A DNA stretch of 64,000 nt from positions 62,001 through 126,000 of the forward strand of contig SKKN01000023.1 in assembly GCA_007121455.1 (NCBI GenBank), in the 5' to 3' direction. The notes beneath the pieces are model-generated. The model was not told the DNA's origin, searched no databases, and was given only the letters and a program-made list of their open reading frames with translations. Below are positions 26,295-35,518 of the stretch, piece after piece. Numbering within the stretch: position 1 is the stretch's first letter; each line of letters opens with the position of its first letter. The position numbers and the translations under genes are program-made. The DNA comes from Gemmatimonadota bacterium. Its GTDB lineage: Bacteria > Gemmatimonadota > Gemmatimonadetes > Longimicrobiales > Gaopeijiaceae.

Positions 26295-26861
26295 ATGGCC
26301 ACGACGGCGGACTTCCGGAACGGGATGGTTCTGGACATCGACGGTGTCCTCTGGACGCTCGTCTACTTCCAGCACGTGAAGCCCGGAAAGGGCGGCGCAT
26401 TCGTTCGCACCAAACTCAAGAACGTTCTCACCGGTCAGGTGGTGGAGAAGACCTTCCGCGCGGGCGAGAAGGTCAATGACATCCGTCTGGAGCGACGATC
26501 CGTCCAGTACAGCTACACGGATGGCCAACTCTACTATTTCATGGACCAGGAGACCTTCGAGATGATCCCGATCTCAGGCGAGATGCTCGGCGATGAGCAG
26601 CTCAAGTACCTGAAAGAGAACATGGCATGTGAGGGGCTCGTCCACGAAGGCTCCGTGATCAGCGTGGACTTGCCCCAGTTCGTCGAGCTGGTGGTGGCCA
26701 AAACGGACCCCGGCCTTCGGGGGGATACCGCGCAGGGCGGCACGAAGCCTGCAAAATTGGAGACGGGAGCCGTGATTCAGGTGCCTTTGTTCGTGGAGGA
26801 AGGAGACCTGGTCAAGGTAGATCGGCGGGAAGACAAGTACCTCACCCGGGTGTCCTCATGA
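26295..26861 (+). CDS. efp: Elongation factor P
   Basis: EF-P rescues ribosomes stalled at polyproline, a fitting need here given the Pro-rich TolA-like and Pal proteins. It is 188 aa with three beta-barrel domains. The tip loop 'VKPGKGGAF' puts the usually modified lysine at K32, implying lysine-type modification, but no epmA or epmB is in the window. ATG 26295 is used because the sequence upstream lacks EF-P similarity. The stop overlaps accB as ATGA. Confidence 0.97.
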   Translation: MATTADFRNGMVLDIDGVLWTLVYFQHVKPGKGGAFVRTKLKNVLTGQVVEKTFRAGEKVNDIRLERRSVQYSYTDGQLYYFMDQETFEMIPISGEMLGDEQLKYLKENMACEGLVHEGSVISVDLPQFVELVVAKTDPGLRGDTAQGGTKPAKLETGAVIQVPLFVEEGDLVKVDRREDKYLTRVSS

Positions 26862-27373
26862 TCGACCTCGAATTCCTGGAGCGCCTGATCCGGTCCATCG
26901 ACGCGAGTTCCATCGATACGATAGAGATCGAGCGTGGCGGGACTCGAATCCGTGTTTCAAAGACCCCGGACCGGCCGTCGAGCACGGTACAGGAGGCTCG
27001 GGGATACGTTGCTCCTCCGGCGTCGCAGCCGAACGCACAGCCGCTGGTCCCAAACCCGGTGCCTGCCGACCCGGATGTCGTGGCACCAAGCGCATCCGAA
27101 GGTGCCGCGGTCGAGGAGGAGCGAGGGTCGGACTGGCTCGAGATCACCTCGCCGATGGTCGGTACCTTCTACCGGGCCCCTTCGCCCGGAGCCGATCCGT
27201 TTGCGGTGGTGGGTGACCGGATCTCAAAAGGGGACACGCTCTGCATCATCGAAGCGATGAAGCTGATGAACGAGCTCGAGGCGGAGATCGAGGGTGTGGT
27301 GCGGGAGGTGTGCGTGGAAAACGGAGAGCCCGTCGAGTACGGGCAGCTTCTCTTTCGCGTCGAACCCGCCTGA
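26858..27373 (+). CDS. accB: Biotin carboxyl carrier protein of acetyl-CoA carboxylase
   Basis: A 171-aa BCCP with an N-terminal helical part ('LEFLERLIRSIDASSIDT'), a Pro/Ala-rich hinge and the biotinyl domain. K135 in 'IEAMKLMNE' is the biotin-accepting lysine. It carries carboxybiotin between the AccC and AccA/D active sites for malonyl-CoA synthesis. It overlaps efp and precedes accC; efp-accB-accC is a common order. Confidence 0.97.
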   Translation: MIDLEFLERLIRSIDASSIDTIEIERGGTRIRVSKTPDRPSSTVQEARGYVAPPASQPNAQPLVPNPVPADPDVVAPSASEGAAVEEERGSDWLEITSPMVGTFYRAPSPGADPFAVVGDRISKGDTLCIIEAMKLMNELEAEIEGVVREVCVENGEPVEYGQLLFRVEPA

Positions 27374-27439
27374 GCCCCCTTTGAACGCACCACCACCCGG
27401 GGGCCGACCCCGGCCCTTTCCAGCCGACGGGGGAACGCG

Positions 27440-28804
27440 TTGTTCAAGAAAGTCCTGATTGCGAACCGGGGGGAGATCGCGCTCCGGATCATCCGGGCGT
27501 GCCAGGAACTCGGAATCCGTACGGTCGCCGTTTTTTCGGAAGCCGACCGCGAGTCCCTCCACGTGCGCTTCGCCGACGAGGAGGTGTGCATCGGTCCGGC
27601 TTCCTCCACCGAATCCTATCTCAACATCCCGAGGATTATCGCCGCGGCGGAGATTACGGGAGCCGAAGCGATCCATCCGGGATACGGATTCCTCGCGGAG
27701 AACGCGGACTTCTCTGAGATCTGCGTGCGCTCGAACCTCGTCTTCATCGGGCCGACCGCCGAGCAGATTCGGGCGATGGGCGACAAGGCTCGCGCCCGTC
27801 GGACGATGATCGAGGCGGGGGTCCCCACCGTGCCGGGGAGCACGGACGTGGTTCGGGACCCGGACGAAGCTCGGCGCATCGCGGCGGACATTGGCTTTCC
27901 CATCATGATCAAGGCCGCTGCTGGGGGTGGGGGCAAGGGGATGCGGGTGGCTCCGGACGATGAGGGCTTCCTCCGCTTCCTGCAGGCGGCGCAGAACGAG
28001 GCTCAGAGTGCGTTCGGGGACTCGGGCGTCTACCTGGAGAGGTGCGTCGTCCGTCCGCGGCATGTGGAGATCCAGGTCTTCGGGGACAGCCACGGCCGTG
28101 TGGTTCACCTGGGGGAGCGCGAATGCTCGATCCAGCGCCGACACCAGAAGCTCCTGGAAGAAGCACCCTGCCCGGCCCTCACTCCCGAACTCCGGGAAGA
28201 GATGGGGGATGCGGCAGTTCGGGCAGCGGCGGCGATCGACTACATTGGTGCTGGGACGGTCGAGTTCCTCCTCGATGCCGACGGGTCGTACTACTTCATC
28301 GAGATGAACACGAGGATCCAGGTGGAGCACCCGGTCACCGAAGCGGTCACGGGCTTCGACCTGGTGAAGGAGCAGATTCTCGTCGCGGCCGGCCAGCCCC
28401 TCTCCTTTCCGGAGAATGTCGTCCTTCGTGGCCATGCGATCGAGTTTCGGATCAACGCCGAGGATCCGTCGCGCAACTTCCAGCCATCGCCGGGCGTGAT
28501 CACCACGTTCCACCCACCCGGGGGACCGGGCGTCCGCCTCGACACCCACGCGTATGCGGGCTACAAGGTGCCGCCGAACTATGACTCCCTGCTCGGGAAG
28601 CTCATCATCAGCGGGAAGAATCGGGAGGAGGCCCTGGTGCGCGCGCGCTATGCCCTGGGGTCCTTCGTGATCGAGGGCGTGTCTACGACGCTGCCCTTCC
28701 TCTGGGAGATCGTCCAGGACGAAGCCTTCCAGCGGGGGGACGTGAGCACGGCATTCGTGGAGGAGTTCATGCAGCGACGGGCTTCCGCGGTCGCCACTCC
28801 CTGA
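27440..28804 (+). CDS. accC: Biotin carboxylase subunit of acetyl-CoA carboxylase
   Basis: AccC uses ATP and bicarbonate to carboxylate BCCP-biotin. It is a 454-aa ATP-grasp enzyme with the start '[17 protein letters not shown]', the glycine-rich '[12 protein letters not shown]' loop, and '[18 protein letters not shown]' with the catalytic Glu and Arg residues. The start codon is TTG at 27440 with a GGGGGA site. That start gives the exact family N-terminus, and no ATG fits. Confidence 0.97.
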   Translation: MFKKVLIANRGEIALRIIRACQELGIRTVAVFSEADRESLHVRFADEEVCIGPASSTESYLNIPRIIAAAEITGAEAIHPGYGFLAENADFSEICVRSNLVFIGPTAEQIRAMGDKARARRTMIEAGVPTVPGSTDVVRDPDEARRIAADIGFPIMIKAAAGGGGKGMRVAPDDEGFLRFLQAAQNEAQSAFGDSGVYLERCVVRPRHVEIQVFGDSHGRVVHLGERECSIQRRHQKLLEEAPCPALTPELREEMGDAAVRAAAAIDYIGAGTVEFLLDADGSYYFIEMNTRIQVEHPVTEAVTGFDLVKEQILVAAGQPLSFPENVVLRGHAIEFRINAEDPSRNFQPSPGVITTFHPPGGPGVRLDTHAYAGYKVPPNYDSLLGKLIISGKNREEALVRARYALGSFVIEGVSTTLPFLWEIVQDEAFQRGDVSTAFVEEFMQRRASAVATP

Positions 28805-28837
28805 TTTTCACTTGCCAACTTTTGAGATCGAAGGTCA

Positions 28838-29575
28838 ATGAAGGCTTTGACGTACCTGAGTGCCGCAGAAGTCGAACCTGCCCGGGTGGCGGGGACGACT
28901 GCAGCAGTGATCGACGTAATCCGTGCCACCTCCACGATCGTGGAGGCTCTCGCGAACGGAGTGAAGGCGATCTATCCCACACTCTCCACGGAGGAGGCGA
29001 TCAACCTCGCCAACTCACTGGGGAGGGAGGACACCCTCCTCTGCGGGGAGCGGAAGGGGCTCAAGGTGGAGGGTTTCGACCTGGGAAATTCTCCTGGTGA
29101 GTTCACCCCGGAGCGGGTTGGTGGAAAGCGCCTCGTGATGAGCACGACGAACGGGACACGGGCCTTCCTCGCCGCTGCAGGTGCCGAACGCGTCGTCGCG
29201 GCTTCCTTCCTCAATCTCGGGGCGGTGGTGCGCAGTCTCGCTTCCGCGGAGGCGGTCACCATGGTTTGTGCGGGGAGGGAAGATCGGTTTTCGCTGGACG
29301 ATGTGCTCTGTGCCGGTGCGATCCTCGCAGGACTGGAGGAGGAGATCGAGCATACGCTCGAACTCGACGATGCGAGCCGGGCGGCGATCGCCCTCGCGAA
29401 CCGCTTCGACGTGAGTCTTGAAACCTTGAAGCTCACCGCGGCGGGCCAGGCCCTGGTGGATGTGGGTCTGGGGGAGGATCTTCCGCTTTGCGCCGAACAA
29501 GACCGGCACGCGATCGTTCCAGAGATGTACGACCGGATGATCCGGGTCGGGTCCGCGCCGCCCGCGGAGGGATAG
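28838..29575 (+). CDS. comB: ComB-like 2-phosphosulfolactate phosphatase family protein
   Basis: A 245-aa protein with 'AAVIDVIRATSTIVEALANG', 'GERKGLKVEGFDLGNSP' and 'STTNGTRAF', the conserved blocks of the ComB family. In methanogens ComB makes sulfolactate for coenzyme M; many bacteria carry homologues whose substrate is not settled. No other sulfolactate or coenzyme M gene lies here. It sits between accC and ftsK, 33 bases after accC. The ATG at 28838 has GAAGG upstream. The family is clear; the substrate is not. Confidence 0.88.
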   Translation: MKALTYLSAAEVEPARVAGTTAAVIDVIRATSTIVEALANGVKAIYPTLSTEEAINLANSLGREDTLLCGERKGLKVEGFDLGNSPGEFTPERVGGKRLVMSTTNGTRAFLAAAGAERVVAASFLNLGAVVRSLASAEAVTMVCAGREDRFSLDDVLCAGAILAGLEEEIEHTLELDDASRAAIALANRFDVSLETLKLTAAGQALVDVGLGEDLPLCAEQDRHAIVPEMYDRMIRVGSAPPAEG

Positions 29576-29576
29576 C

Positions 29577-29591
29577 GGAGGGGTAACCTCC
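29577..29591 (+). promoter_or_regulatory. Hairpin covering the ftsK ribosome-binding site
   Basis: GGAGG (29577-29581) pairs with CCTCC (29587-29591) across a GGTAA loop, ending at the base before the ftsK ATG. The 5' arm is the only good Shine-Dalgarno sequence, so folding would hide it. Opening by ribosomes finishing comB (stop at 29575) would couple the two genes. Confidence 0.4.
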
Positions 29592-31931
29592 ATGCTCGAT
29601 CGAAATCAGAAGAGGGAGATCCTCGCCCTCACCCTGCTGGCGCTGGCGTTCTTTCTCCTGCTTGCGCTGTTTCCGGTGTCCCTGCTGGGGGAACGGGGAG
29701 AGGAGTGGTTCGGTTCCGGAAGCATCGTCGGTGCTCTGGGAGCGGGGATCCGCGGAGTGCTGGTGGGCCTTGTCGGATTCTCCGCGATTCTCCTTCCTCT
29801 CCTTCTCGCCGTGATGGGGCTCGTTCTCGGCGGGTGGACGGAACGGGATCGAGGCGTTCGGTTCGGCGTCTTCGGTGCGGGCCTTCTCCTCCTCGTCCCC
29901 GCCACCTTCCATCTCCTCGCCGCGGAAAGCCGCCTGCCGGGCTGGCTCGGCCGAACGCTCGGCGAGCCGCTCGTCCATACTGTGGGATGGATCGGGGCCC
30001 TCCTCGTCCTCGTGGTGGCCTTCACCTTCCTGTCGGTCGCGACGATCGGGTGGAACCCGTTGCAGCCGGCAGGCCGGGTAGCTGCCGGCGGTGCGCGGCA
30101 CGTCGCCGGGCTCGGACGGGAAGCGCTCTCCCGAGGGCTGGCGGCGTGGGTCGGCTGGCGGGAGCGGCGGAGGACGGAAAGGGCTCGGGAGGAGCATGAA
30201 GATCGCACGTCACCGGGCCCACCAACTGCTGAAGGTCGAGGGTCGACTTCTCACGAAATGTCCATGGCGCCGGAGAGCCTCGAAAAGCCCGAGGCGCGGC
30301 CGGCCCTCCCTTCTCCCTCGGTACCGGGCGGGCTCCTTCCCGATCCGATGGATCCCCTGGAACTCCGGGACGGCGAGCTGCCGTCCCTGGAGCTCCTCTC
30401 TCCCCCGGAGGCTGCGGATCGGAGGGGGATGGACCGAGAGCTCGACCGGCTCGGCGACGTGCTGGTTGAAAAGCTCGGGACGTTCAATGTGGACAGCGAG
30501 GTCAGTGGCCGTACGACGGGGCCGGTCGTGACGCAGTACGAGCTCGTTCCGGCGCCCGGAGTCAAGGTGAACCGAATCGCGAACCTGGAGGCGGACCTCG
30601 CCCTCGCTATGAAGGCGCGCACGATCCGGATCGTGGCGCCGATACCGGGGAAGGGGGCCGTGGGTGTGGAGATCCCGAACCCGAGGCCGGAGGTGGTCCG
30701 GGTGCGGGAGATCCTGGAGAGCGAGGCATACCGCCGCTCTCCCGCCGCGCTCCCTCTCGCCCTCGGAAAGGACCTCCGGGGGGAGCCCTACGTCGCCGAC
30801 CTGGCCCGCATGCCTCACTGCCTCATCGCAGGCGCGACCGGCTCCGGGAAGTCTGTCTGTCTGAACACGGTGATCACCAGTCTGGCGTACCGACACACCC
30901 CGGAGACGCTCCGGCTCCTCCTCATCGACCCGAAGATGGTGGAGCTTTCCACCTACGCGAGCCTTCCTCACCTCCGGCACCCTGTGGTCACCGATCCGAA
31001 GGACGCAGCGGGCGTGCTCAAGTGGGCCATGCTCGAGATGGAGCGGCGCTACACGCTGCTCTCGGAAAACGGTGTCCGGTCGATCGCGGAATTCAATGCC
31101 CGGGTTAAGAAGGATCAGCCGCTGCGCCGAGCCGAGCCGGGCGGGCCCGAAGGGGATCCGGACCGTTGGATCTACACCGACGGCCTCCTCCCCTACATCG
31201 TTCTCGTCGTGGACGAGCTCGCCGATCTCATGATGACCGTCCAGGCCGAGGTGGAAAAGCCACTCACTCAGCTCGCGCAGAAGGCACGCGCGATCGGGAT
31301 CCACCTGATCGTCGCTACGCAGCGGCCGAGCGTGAATGTGATCACGGGCCTCATCAAGGCGAACTTCCCCTGCCGGATCGCATTTCGGGTCGCCTCCAAG
31401 ACCGATTCCCGGACGATTCTCGATCAGAATGGAGCCGACGCTCTCCTCGGCAACGGCGACATGCTCTTCCTTCCTCCGGGCCAGGGCTCCCCAATCCGGA
31501 TCCAGGGCGCCTTCATGTCGACGGAGGAGACGGAGCGACTCGTCACCTGGTATCGCGAGCGCCGCGAACGCCTCGTCGCCGCTCAGGAGGAGAGCGAGGC
31601 AGCGGAAGCGGGAGGTGAGGAGGACATTCTCGAGATGGTCCGGGTGAAGGAAGCCGAGGAGGCCACCCGAAGCGTACAGGAAGACCTGCAGGAGGACCGG
31701 GACGAGCTCTTCCGCGAGGCGGCGGAGCTCTGCATCCGGAACGACCAGGGCTCGACGTCCCTCCTGCAGCGCCGGCTCCGGGTCGGGTACGGCCGGGCGG
31801 CGCGCATCGTCGACCAGCTCCACGAAGCCGGCGTCCTCGGGCCGCCCGACGGCTCGAAGCCCCGGGAGGTACTCCTGGGATTGGACGAGCTGGAAGCGAT
31901 GCTCTCCGGGACCTTTGGGAAGAACACCTGA
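29592..31931 (+). CDS. ftsK: FtsK/SpoIIIE-type DNA translocase
   Basis: A 779-aa septal DNA pump that moves chromosome dimers and termini through the division site. It has four N-terminal membrane helices (about residues 10-160), a Pro/Glu linker, then the motor: Walker A 'GATGSGKSVCLN' near residue 414, Walker B 'IVLVVDELADLMM', and 'ATQRPSVNVITGLIKANFP'. The C-terminal gamma winged helix ('STSLLQRRLRVGYGRAARIV') reads KOPS-like polar sequences and contacts XerD. The linker is short compared with E. coli FtsK. Its stop shares one base with the lolA start. Confidence 0.96.
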   Translation: MLDRNQKREILALTLLALAFFLLLALFPVSLLGERGEEWFGSGSIVGALGAGIRGVLVGLVGFSAILLPLLLAVMGLVLGGWTERDRGVRFGVFGAGLLLLVPATFHLLAAESRLPGWLGRTLGEPLVHTVGWIGALLVLVVAFTFLSVATIGWNPLQPAGRVAAGGARHVAGLGREALSRGLAAWVGWRERRRTERAREEHEDRTSPGPPTAEGRGSTSHEMSMAPESLEKPEARPALPSPSVPGGLLPDPMDPLELRDGELPSLELLSPPEAADRRGMDRELDRLGDVLVEKLGTFNVDSEVSGRTTGPVVTQYELVPAPGVKVNRIANLEADLALAMKARTIRIVAPIPGKGAVGVEIPNPRPEVVRVREILESEAYRRSPAALPLALGKDLRGEPYVADLARMPHCLIAGATGSGKSVCLNTVITSLAYRHTPETLRLLLIDPKMVELSTYASLPHLRHPVVTDPKDAAGVLKWAMLEMERRYTLLSENGVRSIAEFNARVKKDQPLRRAEPGGPEGDPDRWIYTDGLLPYIVLVVDELADLMMTVQAEVEKPLTQLAQKARAIGIHLIVATQRPSVNVITGLIKANFPCRIAFRVASKTDSRTILDQNGADALLGNGDMLFLPPGQGSPIRIQGAFMSTEETERLVTWYRERRERLVAAQEESEAAEAGGEEDILEMVRVKEAEEATRSVQEDLQEDRDELFREAAELCIRNDQGSTSLLQRRLRVGYGRAARIVDQLHEAGVLGPPDGSKPREVLLGLDELEAMLSGTFGKNT

Positions 31932-32698
31932 TGGGAACGGGGCTTTGCCGGGGCGGGTATAGGCTCGCCGTGAAGATTCTCCGTCGTTTCCGGGTTCGGG
32001 CGTCATCCTTCCGCCGCTTCCAGGTAGGGATGTTCGCCGCTTTGATCTTTGGGGCGGGAGCGGCTCCTTCGGCCCCGCTCGTCGCCCAGGGGCCTCCAGA
32101 CGCCGCCGACCGGGAGGCTGCCCTACGCGTCCTGGAACGGGCGTCGGAGCGGTACCAGGAGATCGGCGCCTTCTGCGGAGCGTTCGAACAGGAGATGAGC
32201 GTCCCCCTCCTCCGGCAGGTGACCCGGAGCCATGGGACCCTCTGTCAGGCGGGGGCGGACCGGTTCCTCATGGACTTCGAGGATCCGGAGGGTGACATCG
32301 TAGTGGCCGACGGTACGCATGTCTGGGTCTACTTTCCGAGCACCGATCCGGGACAGGTCTTCCGCTCCGGGCTTTCCGCATCCGATGGCCGCTTCGACTT
32401 CCACCGGGAGTTTCTGGAGGATCCGGGCGAAAAGTATGAGCCCGTACACCGCGGTCGGGAGGAAATCGAGGGACGGTGGACCCAGGCGATTCACCTGACC
32501 CCGATCGCGCCCTCGCCGTACCGAGGGGCGCAGGTCTGGATCGACACGGAGACCTCGCTGATCCGGAAGGTGGAGATCGAGGAGGACAACGAGTCGATCC
32601 GTACGGTCCGACTCCTGAACGTGGAGATCGATCCGGACCTCGCCGACGACCTCTTCGAGTTCACTCCTCCCCCGGGCGTGCAGGTGATCACTCGATGA
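31931..32698 (+). CDS. lolA: LolA-like periplasmic lipoprotein carrier
   Basis: A 255-aa protein: a long N-terminus, a hydrophobic signal ('VGMFAALIFGAGAAPSAPLVAQ'), then a LolA fold with 'SHGTLCQAGADRFLMDFEDP', 'GTHVWVYFPSTDPGQV' and 'VLLNVEIDPDLADDLFEF'-like closing strands. LolA ferries mature lipoproteins from the inner to the outer membrane, and Lnt (36229), Pal and CpoB are clients or partners in this window. The TGATG junction with ftsK supports ATG 31931; a later GTG near 31970 would give a more normal signal peptide. Two cysteines in the mature part could pair. Confidence 0.85.
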   Translation: MGTGLCRGGYRLAVKILRRFRVRASSFRRFQVGMFAALIFGAGAAPSAPLVAQGPPDAADREAALRVLERASERYQEIGAFCGAFEQEMSVPLLRQVTRSHGTLCQAGADRFLMDFEDPEGDIVVADGTHVWVYFPSTDPGQVFRSGLSASDGRFDFHREFLEDPGEKYEPVHRGREEIEGRWTQAIHLTPIAPSPYRGAQVWIDTETSLIRKVEIEEDNESIRTVRLLNVEIDPDLADDLFEFTPPPGVQVITR

Positions 32699-34224
32699 GT
32701 TGGGGGCCGCTTCGCACCCGGGACCTCCCCGTCTTCCCCCTCACCCCCGATCCCGTACGGCCCGAAGTCCCGCCCTCCGTGGAGGCGGTGGATCACCAGA
32801 TCGAGCCGACCGGGCCGTATCTCGGGCCGCGGATCGGGCTCGTCACCCTCGGGTGTGACAAGAACACGGTCGACTCGGAGCGGATCATGGCTGCTCTCGT
32901 CGGTCACGGCGCCCAGGTCTCGAGCGAGGTGCAGGGGGCCGACGTCGTCGTGATCAACACCTGCGGCTTCATCGAGGCGGCGAAGGAGCAGTCCGTCGAG
33001 ACGATCCTCGAGGCGTGCTCCCTCAAGGAGGCGGGCGAGGTGAAGGCGGTCGTCGCGGTCGGCTGTCTCGTCCAGCGCTACAAGGAGGATCTCGCAGCCG
33101 AAATCCCCGAGGTGGACCTCTTCATGGGGCTCACGGAAATGCAGGGGCTCGTGCCGGAGCTCCGAACTCGCGGGCTCCTCCCTGCCGAGGCCCAGGCCGT
33201 TCCGAACATGGAGCGGCCCCTCAGGATCCTCTCCACGGATACGTCGCACACCTCCTACCTCAAGGTCAGCGAGGGGTGCGACCACACCTGCGCGTTCTGC
33301 GCGATCCCGCATATGCGGGGCCTTCATCGTTCCCATCCGGTGGAGGAGCTGGTCCGTGAGGCGCGGGAGCTGGAGGCGCGGGGTGTGAAGGAGCTGAACA
33401 TCATTTCGCAGGACACCACCTGGTATGGGCGTGATCTCCAGCGTCAGGTGCGGCGGGTCAATGGCGGGGGTCAGGGCGCCGGACGTGCTCCCCTTCTCCC
33501 CGACCTTCTCGACGCACTCCTGGTTGGAACGGACCTCCCCTGGTACCGCCTCTTCTACATGTATCCGTCGGGGATCACGGAGGAGCTCGTGGCGCTGCTC
33601 GCCGCCTCGGATCGAATTCTCCCCTACCTGGACATGCCGATTCAGCATGGAAGTGACCGCCTCCTTCGCCTGATGCGGAGACCGGAGCGGAAGGAGACGA
33701 TCCGGGAGCGGGTGCGCTGGCTCCGCGACGCGATCCCCGACCTCACGCTCCGGACGACGGTCATTGTGGGCTTCCCAGGGGAAACGGACGATGACTTCCG
33801 GGAGATGCTCGACCTTCTGGAGGAGATCCGGTTCGAGCGGGTCGGCGCGTTCACCTACTCGCTCGAAGAGGATACACGGGCGGCCGAGATGGAGGGGCAT
33901 CTCCCGAACGAGGTCAAGGAGGAGCGACTGGCGGAGCTCATGGAAATCCAGCGGGAGATCTCCTTCGAGGAGAACGAGAAGCAGGTGGGGACGAGGTTTC
34001 AGGCCCTCGTGGACCAGGTCGTGGACGACGAGCCCGACTTTGCGGCGCAGGCACGGATCGTAACCCAGGCGCTGGATGTGGACGGGGTGACGCACCTGCT
34101 CGCACCGGAAGGAGAAGGGGCGGATCAGGGGACGAGGGATCTCGGTTATGTGCCTGGTGACATGGTGGAGGTGGAAATCGTGGAAGCGCTGGATTACGAT
34201 CTGATCGGAAGGGTGGTGCGGTGA
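32695..34224 (+). CDS. rimO: RimO, ribosomal protein S12 methylthiotransferase
   Basis: A radical-SAM enzyme with two Fe-S clusters that adds a methylthio group to an aspartate of S12. In the 509-aa product the auxiliary cluster is held by C54, C90 and C124 ('TLGCDKNTVDSE', 'INTCGFIEAAKEQS') and the radical-SAM cluster by C195, C199 and C202 ('CDHTCAFC'). A TRAM domain forms the C-terminus ('GTRFQALVDQVVDDEP'). 'GFIEAAKEQS' favours RimO over MiaB. The N-terminus has about 45 extra residues because the ATG overlaps lolA as ATGA. Confidence 0.95.
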   Translation: MSWGPLRTRDLPVFPLTPDPVRPEVPPSVEAVDHQIEPTGPYLGPRIGLVTLGCDKNTVDSERIMAALVGHGAQVSSEVQGADVVVINTCGFIEAAKEQSVETILEACSLKEAGEVKAVVAVGCLVQRYKEDLAAEIPEVDLFMGLTEMQGLVPELRTRGLLPAEAQAVPNMERPLRILSTDTSHTSYLKVSEGCDHTCAFCAIPHMRGLHRSHPVEELVREARELEARGVKELNIISQDTTWYGRDLQRQVRRVNGGGQGAGRAPLLPDLLDALLVGTDLPWYRLFYMYPSGITEELVALLAASDRILPYLDMPIQHGSDRLLRLMRRPERKETIRERVRWLRDAIPDLTLRTTVIVGFPGETDDDFREMLDLLEEIRFERVGAFTYSLEEDTRAAEMEGHLPNEVKEERLAELMEIQREISFEENEKQVGTRFQALVDQVVDDEPDFAAQARIVTQALDVDGVTHLLAPEGEGADQGTRDLGYVPGDMVEVEIVEALDYDLIGRVVR

Positions 34225-35489
34225 ATCTCTGGGATCGGGCCCGCACTCTGATGCCCGGGGGAGTCAACTCCCCGGTCCGCTCCTTCGGTGCGGTGGGGGG
34301 GGATCCCTTCTTCGTTCGCCGGGGCGAAGGTCCCTGGATCGAGGATACGGAGGGCCGTCGGTATCTGGATTACGTGCAGAGCTGGGGCCCCTTGATCCTC
34401 GGCCATGCCCACCCGGTCGTGGTCGACGCGGTCGATCGGCAGCTCTCGCTCGGCACGAGCTACGGAGCTCCGACGGAGGGGGGGGTCGAGCTCGCCGAGC
34501 GGCTCGTCCGACTGGTCCCGAGCATGGAGATGGTTCGCCTCGTGAGCTCGGGCACCGAGGCCACGATGACCGCGCTCAGGCTGGCGCGCGCCGCAACCGG
34601 ACGGGATCGCTTCCTCAAGTTCACGGGCTGTTATCACGGCCACGCCGACCCCTTCCTCGTCGCGGCAGGGAGCGGGGTGGCCACCCTGGGCCTTCCGAAT
34701 TCCCCTGGCGTCCCCGAATCTTCCGTCGTGACGACCGCCGTCCTCCCCTTCAACGACCTCGACGCCGTGGAGGGTCTCTTACGGGAGCGCGGGGAGGAGT
34801 TCGCCGCGGTCTTTCTCGAACCCGTGATGGGAAATGCTGGGTTCATCCCGCCGGAGCCCGGCTTCCTCGAGGGACTTCGGGAGGTGACGGAACGGCACGG
34901 CGTCCTGCTCGTCTTCGACGAGGTGATGACAGGATTCCGCGTCGGTCTCGGTGGGGCGCAAGGCCTGTACGGCGTGACCCCGGACCTCACGACCCTCGGA
35001 AAGGTGATCGGAGGGGGCCTTCCGGTGGGCGCGTTCGGGGGACGCCGCGACCTGATGGAACGGATGGCACCCACGGGCCCCGTCTATCAGGCCGGCACGT
35101 TGTCCGGAAATCCGCTCGCGACTGCGGCAGGAAACGCGCAGCTCGCCTGGCTCGAGGAGCATGATCCGTATCCCGGCCTCGAGTCGTACGCCTCGAGGCT
35201 CGTCGAAGGGGTCCTGGAGGCGTTCCGCGACGCCGGGGCGCCCGCGTCGGGCCAGGCGATCGGTTCGATGTGGGGCGTCTTCCTCAGGGAGGGCCCCGTC
35301 CGGTCGTTCGAGGAGGCTTCGGAAGGGGACGCCGAGCGTTTCCGCCGCTTCCACCGAGCCGCGCTCGAGCGGGGGATCTTCTTCGCACCTTCCCCTTTCG
35401 AAGCGGGGTTCGTCTCCGTGGTACATGGCGAGGAAGAGCTGGAGGTCACGTTAAGGGCGGTTCGAGAGGCGACGGCCGCGTCGGCCTGA
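34221..35489 (+). CDS. hemL: Glutamate-1-semialdehyde 2,1-aminomutase
   Basis: HemL converts the HemA product to 5-aminolevulinate, so hemA, hemL and hemB all occur here but in three places. It is a 422-aa fold-type I PLP enzyme: 'MPGGVNSPVRSFGAVGGDP' start, 'SSGTEATMTALRLARAATG', 'VFDEVMTGFR', and the PLP lysine K261 in 'TLGKVIGGGLPVGAFGG'. The GTG start overlaps the rimO stop as GTGA. The usual N-terminal 'S..lf..A' stretch is short, which fits this start. Confidence 0.97.
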   Translation: MNLWDRARTLMPGGVNSPVRSFGAVGGDPFFVRRGEGPWIEDTEGRRYLDYVQSWGPLILGHAHPVVVDAVDRQLSLGTSYGAPTEGGVELAERLVRLVPSMEMVRLVSSGTEATMTALRLARAATGRDRFLKFTGCYHGHADPFLVAAGSGVATLGLPNSPGVPESSVVTTAVLPFNDLDAVEGLLRERGEEFAAVFLEPVMGNAGFIPPEPGFLEGLREVTERHGVLLVFDEVMTGFRVGLGGAQGLYGVTPDLTTLGKVIGGGLPVGAFGGRRDLMERMAPTGPVYQAGTLSGNPLATAAGNAQLAWLEEHDPYPGLESYASRLVEGVLEAFRDAGAPASGQAIGSMWGVFLREGPVRSFEEASEGDAERFRRFHRAALERGIFFAPSPFEAGFVSVVHGEEELEVTLRAVREATAASA

Positions 35490-35518
35490 GCGACGGATCC
35501 GGACAGGGAGGGAGAGGG

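Noticed and set aside
27397-27413. CCGGGG/CCCCGG hairpin before accC
   Set aside because: A short 6-bp stem without a T-run, in a region where such pairs are frequent by composition. No clear attenuator.
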